Shown here: positions 27,311-32,892 of the stretch, one piece after another
Layout of the letters: every line of letters begins with the position of its first letter
Position numbering within the stretch: the first letter of the stretch is position 1
DNA from: Clostridioides difficile
GTDB taxonomy: Bacteria > Bacillota > Clostridia > Peptostreptococcales > Peptostreptococcaceae
DNA length: 32,892 bases
Assembly (NCBI RefSeq): GCF_900243075.1
Contig: NZ_OEZH01000059.1
Span: 1 to 32,892 of the forward strand
Direction of reading: 5' to 3'
Program-made: the position numbers and the translations under genes
Notes under the pieces: generated by a model
What the model saw: only the letters and a program-made list of their open reading frames with translations
Told to the model about the DNA's origin: nothing
The model's database searches: none

Positions 27311-27730
27311 TTAAAACATTCTTCCAGCAAGTAAAGTAAGTCTTATAAAAGTAAAGATATCTCCACTTTTCAAATTTATAGGGGAATCAAGTTTTTCAAT
27401 AATATCTTCATTTATAAGTACTTTATAAATTCCATCTTCAAATGCTTGTAATGCTACTTCTATTGCTTTTTCTGTGGATTGTTTGTTTTCATTGTAAATA
27501 GAGCCAAACCCAACTTTTCCAATATCAGCTTGAGATTCAATTTCTTCACTAGTTAAGAAGTTTACTATTGATTTTTCTGGGATTTTCTCATTATATTCAA
27601 GAACATTTTTAGATACAATTTCAGAGATAGCCTCTTTTAGGCAATTGATGTTATCAGATACATCAAAGGGGGTAAGTTCTAGCATAGGTTTGCGTTTGCC
27701 AACAGCTTTAACTCTAAAATAAATTTGCAT
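27311..27730 (-). CDS. Small protein paired with the DUF4132-type gene, unknown function
   Basis: 139 aa, family not recognised. The ATG at 27730 (MQIYFRVKAVGKRKP) is chosen because GAGGTGAT lies just upstream; an earlier TTG at 27745 would overlap this site. The predicted fold is mixed: a beta strand at the start, a helix (NCLKEAISEIVSKNVLEY), a central FGSIYNENKQ turn followed by helix TEKAIEVALQAFEDGIYKVLIN, and a C-terminal GDIFTFIRLTLLAGRMF. There is no signal peptide or Cys/His cluster. It is the promoter-proximal gene of a two-gene operon with the 1685-aa protein, so the two probably act together. Confidence 0.8.
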   Translation of the reverse strand: MQIYFRVKAVGKRKPMLELTPFDVSDNINCLKEAISEIVSKNVLEYNEKIPEKSIVNFLTSEEIESQADIGKVGFGSIYNENKQSTEKAIEVALQAFEDGIYKVLINEDIIEKLDSPINLKSGDIFTFIRLTLLAGRMF

Positions 27731-27792
27731 AAAATCACCTCGCAAAACATTAATTATGTACTTAGGAATTTAAAAATTTACCTATTTGTTAT

Positions 27793-27801
27793 ATTATATC
27801 A
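27793..27801 (-). promoter_or_regulatory. Extended -10 promoter of the DUF4132 operon
   Basis: On the minus strand TGATATAAT gives a perfect extended -10 about 60 nt before the 139-aa gene. The -35 is poor. Confidence 0.45.
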
Positions 27802-27839
27802 TTTTGTGAATTATTAATGTGAAATATGAGATTATTTTA

Positions 27840-27896
27840 CAAAAAATAGAAAAAAAGCTATCTTAAAGTCTAAAAAAGCAATAAAAGATAACTTTT
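27840..27896 (-). terminator. Terminator after the 83-aa gene
   Basis: On the minus strand a 12-bp stem (rc of 27885-27896 with rc of 27853-27864, one G.U pair) is followed by a T-rich tail. It separates the 83-aa gene from the DUF4132 operon. Confidence 0.75.
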
Positions 27897-27963
27897 AACT
27901 AGGATTATATAAAATTATAACTATCTATTTATTAAATTTTAATTTTAGAATTACTTTTGATAA

Positions 27964-28215
27964 CTATCTTTTTTTATTTATGAATTTTGCTCCTAAATAT
28001 TTCTTGATGTCTTCTTCAGGAGAAAAGTCATCAATAAGGATTTCTTTCCCAGTATCTTCAAATACTACAAGAACTTCACAGTCACCTTGTAAGAAAAATT
28101 TTCTAACAGTATCTTCTTTAACTTCTCTAACTTTTATTACATTCTTTTTTTCCTTCTCGAAGTCTTTTGTGTAATAACTTCCCATCATGTTAATTATTTT
28201 TGTATATCTATTCAT
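27964..28215 (-). CDS. Small conserved-looking protein of unknown function
   Basis: 83 aa, not recognised. It has a basic N-terminal segment (KKNVIKVREVKEDTVRKFF) followed by a strand-rich part (CEVLVVFEDTGKEILIDDFSPEEDIKKYLG). It has no membrane helix and one Cys. GGAGGT lies 6 nt before the ATG and a terminator follows, so it is a genuine single-gene unit. It is divergent from the YkgJ-type gene, with an inverted GTTATAAT/ATTATAAC pair in the 88-bp gap. Confidence 0.75.
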   Translation of the reverse strand: MNRYTKIINMMGSYYTKDFEKEKKNVIKVREVKEDTVRKFFLQGDCEVLVVFEDTGKEILIDDFSPEEDIKKYLGAKFINKKR

Positions 28216-28303
28216 AAAATACCTCCATATGCGATTAAATTTAAAAAATATGTTATAATAATTGTTTGTATTAACTTAATAATTATAACAAGGAGTAGTA
28301 ATA

Positions 28304-29053
28304 ATGACTAGTATAAAAAATAAAGATATTTTAAATTGTATAGATTATTCCATTAAAAATAAGCTCTTCGACAAACTAAATTATATATATGAGTCCTTAC
28401 CAACAGGAAGTTGTTCTGGATGTGGAAATTGTTGTATGGAATCAGTAGGTATAAATTTAATTGAGTTTTTGAATATATTTTGTTATCTTGAAGAGAGAGT
28501 TGAATTAAAAAAAAGTTGTATAAGCAAAGTATTAGATTACTATTTTGAAGAGTATGCAAGAAAGAACTCGTGTCCATTTAAAGATAATAACAACAGATGT
28601 TTAATATATGAAGTTAGACCATTAAATTGTAGGATGTTTGGTCATTGGAAAAAAGAAGACTATAATAAAAATCTAGATAACGTTACTAAGAAGAATAATG
28701 ACTATAAAGAATTAATGAAAGAACAATATGGATTTGAAATAAATGATGAAGTAGTAAACTATAGAATAGATTATTGTGATAGATTTGTTCCAAGTAGAGA
28801 TTATTTAAGTAAATCTGAGAGATTAAGTTTTTCTGATAAGCTTATGACATTAGACTCAAAGATTTATTCTAGTGGAAACATAGACATAGATTTTAGGGAT
28901 AGAGGTATAGTTGAATATTTTATAGAGTCATTACTTTATAGAGATTTAGCATATAATGTAAAAATAAGGATATCTAAAGAAGACAAAATAAGAAAAAGAA
29001 CTATTGATAGAATAAAAAGAATTATTCTTGTAGAGTCTTATATTAATAAGTAA
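28304..29053 (+). CDS. YkgJ-type zinc/iron-chelating Cys-cluster protein
   Basis: 249-aa cytosolic protein with the YkgJ/Fli-B type metal cluster: CSGCGNCC at residues ~37-44, then a spaced CPFKDNNNRCLIYEVRPLNCRMFGHW block. Together they supply the conserved Cys set and the RPxxCR motif. The family binds zinc or an iron-sulfur cluster, and its biochemical role is mostly unsettled. The C-terminal half is helical, charged and not recognised. AAGGAG lies 9 nt before the ATG. The MBL-fold gene starts 40 nt later, so the two are probably cotranscribed. Confidence 0.85.
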   Translation: MTSIKNKDILNCIDYSIKNKLFDKLNYIYESLPTGSCSGCGNCCMESVGINLIEFLNIFCYLEERVELKKSCISKVLDYYFEEYARKNSCPFKDNNNRCLIYEVRPLNCRMFGHWKKEDYNKNLDNVTKKNNDYKELMKEQYGFEINDEVVNYRIDYCDRFVPSRDYLSKSERLSFSDKLMTLDSKIYSSGNIDIDFRDRGIVEYFIESLLYRDLAYNVKIRISKEDKIRKRTIDRIKRIILVESYINK

Positions 29054-29093
29054 TAAATTGTATCATAAATATTGTCAAAATGAGGTGAATAAG

Positions 29094-30005
29094 GTGAATC
29101 TTACAAAAGTAAAAGGAAATACCTTTTTTATAAAAGGTGGCACGAATACAGGAATATATGTATTTGAAGATAACACAGCTCTTATGATAGACCCAGGATT
29201 ATGTGGTTCAAGGCCTAGAAGAGTAAATAAAGTATTAGATGAAAATAAAATACAAGTTAGATATATTATAAATACTCATGGTCATGATGACCACTATGGA
29301 GCATGTAATCAATTTAAAGATTATTATAAAGACGTGTGTATAATGTCATCTGAATACGATAAATTATATATAGAAAATCCAGAATTATTTTCAAAGTATA
29401 TTGTTGGGGGAAAGAGTAATGTATTTATGGATAATATCTTAAAAAATAAAATGTTGGATGATATAAAAATAGATAAATCTATAGAAGTAGGGAAGCTTGA
29501 ATTAAACAATGAAATGTTTGATATAATTGAATTTCAAGGTCATACACCTGGTAGTATAGCTGTTTTGACAAAAGATAAGGTGATTTTTGTTGGAGACTTA
29601 TTGATAGGAGATGAAATTCTATCAAAATATGATTTTTTGTTTCTATATGATATACAGGAGCAAATAAATTCATTAGAAAAATTAAAAAATATAGATTTTG
29701 AGTACTTAGTTTTAGGGCATGGGAAGCAAGTTATATCAAAAGAAGATTCTTATAAATTAATCGAAAAACATTTGATTGCCTTAGAAAAATATTTATATCA
29801 AATAAGAATGTTACTTAAAGAACCAAAATCTTTAGAAATTTTATTAAAAAACATTATAAATAACAATAATTTAAGCAATAATTATAAAGAGTATCATTTT
29901 TTTAAATCTTCGTTAGTATCTGTTATAAGTTACTTAGTTGATTTAGAAGAAATAGGGTATATATTGGAAAATGGAGAATTGCTTTACTATACAAAAACAA
30001 AATAA
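29094..30005 (+). CDS. Metallo-beta-lactamase-fold hydrolase
   Basis: 303-aa protein with the binuclear zinc site of MBL-fold hydrolases: THGHDDHYGA (HxHxDH), GHTPGS with a ligand His, VGDLLIG with the bridging Asp, and LGHGKQV with the last His. A C-terminal helical extension (~200-303) follows, as in members that act on thioesters or nucleic acids. The substrate is unknown; glyoxalase II-like activity is one option. The start is GTG at 29094, 5 nt after GAGGTGA; an upstream TTG at 29058 has no site. No signal peptide is present. Confidence 0.88.
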   Translation: MNLTKVKGNTFFIKGGTNTGIYVFEDNTALMIDPGLCGSRPRRVNKVLDENKIQVRYIINTHGHDDHYGACNQFKDYYKDVCIMSSEYDKLYIENPELFSKYIVGGKSNVFMDNILKNKMLDDIKIDKSIEVGKLELNNEMFDIIEFQGHTPGSIAVLTKDKVIFVGDLLIGDEILSKYDFLFLYDIQEQINSLEKLKNIDFEYLVLGHGKQVISKEDSYKLIEKHLIALEKYLYQIRMLLKEPKSLEILLKNIINNNNLSNNYKEYHFFKSSLVSVISYLVDLEEIGYILENGELLYYTKTK

Positions 30006-30055
30006 ATTATGATAGAATAAAGAAGGTCATAAAAAACAAATAAAGGGTGAGCAAT

Positions 30056-30868
30056 ATGGAATACGAAAAATGGAATGAAATACTAGCACCTTATGAACAT
30101 GCAGTAGAGGAATTGAAAATAAAATTTAAAAATATAAGAAAAGAGTATTTAGCAAAAGGCGAATATTCTCCCATAGAGTTTGTTACAGGTAGAACAAAAA
30201 AAATATCTTCCATAATATCTAAATTAAAAAGGTTAAATGCAAAAGATATAGAAACTGAAATTGATGATATTGCTGGTATAAGAATAATGTGCCAGTTTGT
30301 TGAGGATATATATGCTATAGTTGATTTGATAAAAGTAAGAAATGATATGACTATAATAGGAGAAAAAGATTATATTACAAATTACAAAGATAGTGGTTAT
30401 AGAAGCTATCATGTTATAATAAAATACCCTATAAACTCCATTGCGGGTTCAAAGGAAATTATATGTGAAATACAAATAAGAACTCTTGCAATGAATTTCT
30501 GGGCTACAATAGAACATTCATTAAAATATAAATATGACCATTACATACCTGAGACTCTTGCTGAAAGACTTAGAAGAGCATCTGATGCTGCGTTTCTTTT
30601 AGACCAAGAAATGAGTGAAATAAGAGAGGACATAATGAAAGCTCAGGCTATGTACCAAATGAAGTCTATAGCTATTAGAGATACTCTAAATAGAATACAA
30701 GAATTATATGACTTGGGTGATACACATAAAGCTATGCAGTATCAAAGAAAACTTGATAGAACTGAAACAGATAAAAATATAACTGAAATTTTGGAATTAA
30801 AACAAGAAATAGATATATTATTAGAGCAATATAAGGATACTAAGGTAGATGATAAAGTAGTTCAGTAA
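30056..30868 (+). CDS. relQ: Small alarmone synthetase RelQ-like
   Basis: 270-aa single-domain RelA/SpoT synthetase that transfers pyrophosphate from ATP to guanine nucleotides in the stringent response. Visible blocks are EFVTGRTKKISSIISKLKR, the DIAGIRIMCQFVEDIY segment with the ATP/Mg site, KDSGYRSYHVIIKYP (G loop) and EIQIRTLAMNFWATIEHSLKYK. There is no HD hydrolase, TGS or ACT domain, so it is a SAS enzyme. The ATG at 30056 follows AAAGGGTGA by 5 nt; the in-frame GTG at 30047 lies inside that site. From the family literature, C. difficile enzymes favour pGpp as product; this cannot be read here. It sits 50 nt after the MBL gene. Confidence 0.92.
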   Translation: MEYEKWNEILAPYEHAVEELKIKFKNIRKEYLAKGEYSPIEFVTGRTKKISSIISKLKRLNAKDIETEIDDIAGIRIMCQFVEDIYAIVDLIKVRNDMTIIGEKDYITNYKDSGYRSYHVIIKYPINSIAGSKEIICEIQIRTLAMNFWATIEHSLKYKYDHYIPETLAERLRRASDAAFLLDQEMSEIREDIMKAQAMYQMKSIAIRDTLNRIQELYDLGDTHKAMQYQRKLDRTETDKNITEILELKQEIDILLEQYKDTKVDDKVVQ

Positions 30869-30902
30869 AAACTACTTGTAGAAAATTTACTAAATATTAA
30901 TG

Positions 30903-30946
30903 AGGCTGCCTCTTAATGGAAAATAATTTCTAAAAAGGGACAGCCT
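30903..30946 (+). terminator. Weak hairpin between relQ and the phosphoesterase gene
   Basis: AGGCTGCCT pairs with AGGGACAGCCT (one bulged A) around a long AT loop. There is no T run after it, so it may attenuate rather than stop transcription. Confidence 0.35.
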
Positions 30947-30976
30947 ATTTAGTGTAATCAAGAAAGGAATGATATT

Positions 30977-31669
30977 ATGAGTTTATATGCTATAGGTGAT
31001 TTACATTTTTCAACATCAGTCAATAAGCCAATGAATATCTTTGGAAACAATTGGGATGGTCATGAAAAGAAGATTATAGATAATTGGAAAGAAGTTGTTA
31101 AGGAAGAAGATATGGTCTTAGTACTAGGAGATACATCTTGGGGAATTAATTTATTAGAAGCTAAAAAAGACTTAGATATAATAAGTAAACTTCCAGGTCA
31201 GAAAATACTTATAAAAGGAAATCATGATTATTGGTGGACAACAGTTACAAGTTTAAATAAGCTGTATGAAAGTATGCGTTTTATTCAGACGAATTTTTAT
31301 GAATATAAAGATTATGCAATTTGTGGAGGTAGAGGATGGATATGTCCTAATGATGTTAAATTTGATGAGACTGATGAAAAAGTTTATAAAAGAGAAGAAC
31401 ACAGATTGAGATTATCATTAGAATCTGCTCGTAAAAATGGTCACTCAAAAATAATTGTGATTACTCATTATCCTCCTACGAATGATAAATTAGAAGAATC
31501 TTTATTTACAAAGTTATTTGAAGAATATAATGTTGAAAAGGTGATTTATGGTCACTTGCATGGTAAAGAATCTTTTAAAATGGGATTGAAGGGGATTCGA
31601 AATGGAGTTGAATATACATTAGCATCTTGTGACTATACAGAATTTAATTTAATAAAAGTTCACGATTAA
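30977..31669 (+). CDS. Calcineurin-like metallophosphoesterase
   Basis: 230-aa phosphoesterase with the five-block metal site: GDLHFS (DxH), LGDTSWG (GDxxW), KGNHDYWW (GNHD), ITHYPP (H) and GHLHG (GHxH). All ligands are present and the length fits a single catalytic domain. The substrate class (phosphomonoester, cyclic nucleotide or other) cannot be predicted. AAAGGAATGAT precedes the ATG. It is 108 nt downstream of relQ with a weak hairpin between, so it may be part of the same run of housekeeping genes. Confidence 0.92.
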   Translation: MSLYAIGDLHFSTSVNKPMNIFGNNWDGHEKKIIDNWKEVVKEEDMVLVLGDTSWGINLLEAKKDLDIISKLPGQKILIKGNHDYWWTTVTSLNKLYESMRFIQTNFYEYKDYAICGGRGWICPNDVKFDETDEKVYKREEHRLRLSLESARKNGHSKIIVITHYPPTNDKLEESLFTKLFEEYNVEKVIYGHLHGKESFKMGLKGIRNGVEYTLASCDYTEFNLIKVHD

Positions 31670-31755
31670 AAAACATAAATTGGTAAATACTATAAGATAC
31701 ATGATTAAAAATAAATATTTGAGGGATTTCGGTTTTGAGAAAGGAGACACGACTT

Positions 31756-32697
31756 ATGAGGTGGATATTAGTTTTTATATTTTTATATCTTATTCCTTTA
31801 GTAGTGATATTCAGAAATTACAAGAATTTTAAGAGGTCTTGTATCTACAGTAGTATTTATGTAGTATTAGCTACAACAATAATGATAAGTAATATTTACA
31901 TGAGTGGGCTTAATAAAATAAAAGAATCTATGTATTATCACAATTATATTTCTGATGAGACATATGATGAAAAGTATGTATCAAACTTTAAAGAAAAAGA
32001 AAGTACTGATTTAAAACAGAATAAGAAAAACAATGAAGAGTTATCAAATAATAAAGACTTAAATAGTAAACAAGATAAACACACACAAAGTAAAGACAGT
32101 AATAAAGAAGAAAGTAATGATGTAAAAGAAAATAATTATTCTAATAGTAATGCTTCGGTAAATGGCGAATCAGAAAAACAAGAAAGTATTACAAAAGAAA
32201 AGAGTAATTATACAAGTAAAGAAAAAAATAGTGAAGATATAAAAAAAATAGATATAGAAAGTATAGGAATTTTTAAGAAAGAAATTTATAATATAGAAAG
32301 AGTAGCTTTAGTTCCAATGAGAGAATGTATACCTTACACTAAAGATCTAGCAAAAAACATAACTAAGTTATCTAGTATAAAAAAAGATGTTACAAATGCT
32401 AGAGATAAGTGTAAGGAAGTTGTAAAAGAGTATAAAAACATGCAAATTCCAGAACTTTCTAAGGAAGAATATACAGAAACATTGAGTAATGCTAGAGATG
32501 ATGTAAAGAAAGCTTATGAGCTTAGAGAAAAATCTATGGAAAGTGCTTTAAAATTAATAAATACTAAAAGCCCTAAATATATAGGGAAGATAACTGAATA
32601 TCTTGATTTATCAGACAAGCAGATAGAAAGCTTTAAAAATAGATTGAATGATTTAAAAGAAGAGATAAATAATGCAGAAACAAATAATATCAATTAA
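31756..32697 (+). CDS. Two-helix membrane protein with low-complexity linker, unknown function
   Basis: 313 aa, not recognised. Two N-terminal membrane helices (~3-19 and ~31-50) are separated by a basic loop (RNYKNFKRS). Then comes a hydrophilic Lys/Asn/Ser/Glu-rich linker of ~80 residues (~75-165) and a helical C-terminal domain (~175-313) likely to form a coiled bundle. The ATG at 31756 follows AAAGGAG by 8 nt; the frame extends to a TTG at 31735 that lacks a site. It is encoded 86 nt after the phosphoesterase gene. The form suits a cell-envelope protein with a C-terminal domain outside or inside the cell; the topology is not certain. Confidence 0.75.
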   Translation: MRWILVFIFLYLIPLVVIFRNYKNFKRSCIYSSIYVVLATTIMISNIYMSGLNKIKESMYYHNYISDETYDEKYVSNFKEKESTDLKQNKKNNEELSNNKDLNSKQDKHTQSKDSNKEESNDVKENNYSNSNASVNGESEKQESITKEKSNYTSKEKNSEDIKKIDIESIGIFKKEIYNIERVALVPMRECIPYTKDLAKNITKLSSIKKDVTNARDKCKEVVKEYKNMQIPELSKEEYTETLSNARDDVKKAYELREKSMESALKLINTKSPKYIGKITEYLDLSDKQIESFKNRLNDLKEEINNAETNNIN

Positions 32698-32733
32698 TAA
32701 GATTTAAGGATATAAGTTAAAAGGGAGATTACG

Positions 32734-32799
32734 ATGAATAAGCAGAGTATAGGAAAGCTAAATATGTTTTTTATGGGGATTACTCAAAGAAACCTTGAT
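32734..32799 (+). CDS. Small ORF interrupted by an IStron, 5' exon only
   Basis: A frame with a good site (GGGAG, 7 nt before ATG) encodes 22 residues, starting MNKQSIGKLNMFFMGITQRN and ending LD. The insertion point TTGAT (32795-32799) ends exactly on a codon boundary, and the inserted DNA begins with TAA. Without splicing the product stops here; after splicing it would continue in phase 0 beyond the element, outside the window. The protein family cannot be told from 22 residues. It lies 36 bp after the two-helix membrane protein gene. Confidence 0.6.
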
Positions 32800-32892
32800 T
32801 AAAAAATAGCTATGCACACTTGTGACTTTAGTCATGAGTTAGTAGCTAAAATAGTCAGCATATAGGGAAACTTATATGTAGAGATAGGATAG
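32800..32892 (+). mobile_element. Left end of an IStron inserted after TTGAT
   Basis: The element starts at 32800 directly after TTGAT. Bases 32819-32827 and 32830-32838 form a 9-bp hairpin with the same core (TGACTTTAGTCA) as the right-end hairpin at 71-90, as expected for the end signals of one IS605-type family. TAGCTA at 32807 can pair with TAGCTA at 32843 around it. The element continues past the window edge. Its orientation is the same as the copy at the left edge. Confidence 0.75.
32800..32892 (+). ncRNA. Group I intron 5' part (P1 and P2), truncated by the window
   Basis: The exon/intron sequence TTGATTA (32795-32801) pairs with the guide TAGTCAG (32852-32858) over 7 bp, with U.G exactly at the splice site after 32799, as group I introns require. 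The next base begins P2: CATATAGG (32859-32866), GAAA tetraloop (32867-32870) and CTTATATG (32871-32878). P1 followed directly by P2 is the normal intron order. The catalytic core (P3-P9) lies beyond the window, so self-splicing cannot be judged here. Confidence 0.75.

Noticed and set aside
22229-27730. MoxR-VWA ternary system including the VWA gene at the left edge
   Set aside because: No MoxR ATPase is present, and the VWA fragment lies ~22 kb away on the other strand in a different operon.

Overview
The window looks like chromosomal DNA of Clostridioides difficile. It is very AT-rich and has clostridial AGGAGG-type ribosome binding sites. It carries a collagen-like exosporium gene that I recognise as bclA1, next to a CBS-domain pyrophosphatase and a bifunctional adhE, and group I intron/IS605 hybrid elements (IStrons) at both ends. 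The species call rests on recognition, not on a database search.

Layout. 1-384: right end of an IStron (tnpB tail) joined to the last part of a VWA-domain gene. 534-3433: a cobalamin riboswitch with terminator, controlling the cobalt ECF transporter cbiM-cbiN-cbiQ-cbiO. 3684-8635: pcrA helicase, M18 aminopeptidase, patatin-like lipase and ppiB cyclophilin, all on the + strand. 8640-9309: a non-coding gap with a possible small RNA that ends at a strong terminator, then a SigK-type promoter for bclA1 (9310-10797). 11030-12628 (-): CBS-DRTGG family II pyrophosphatase. 12629-13506: long AT-rich leader region of adhE (13507-16149). 16510-20146 (-): FtsX-type permease, ATPase and a small protein, divergent from an AgrC-like histidine kinase and LytTR response regulator (20354-22045), with a direct repeat between the two promoters. 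22229-27730 (-): a two-gene operon with a giant 1685-aa DUF4132-type protein and a 139-aa partner of unknown role. 28304-31669 (+): YkgJ-type Cys-cluster protein, metallo-beta-lactamase-fold hydrolase, RelQ-like alarmone synthetase and a metallophosphoesterase. 31756-32697: a two-helix membrane protein. 32734-32892: a small ORF cut after 22 codons by the 5' end of another IStron.

The most informative signal is at the two ends. Both IStron ends carry the same short hairpin. The right-hand copy shows a 7-bp P1 helix with U.G at the splice site, followed directly by a P2 hairpin with a GAAA tetraloop. The site is TTGAT on the right. On the left, placing TTGAT before base 99 restores a perfect VWA strand (LIVLSDGRPND). 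Both host genes should therefore be rejoined in frame by splicing. The two copies have the same orientation, and the window edges probably mark assembly breaks in this repeat.

The rest is mainly core genome. Its accessory or lineage-variable parts are the bclA1 collagen stretch, the two-component/ABC module and the DUF4132 operon.
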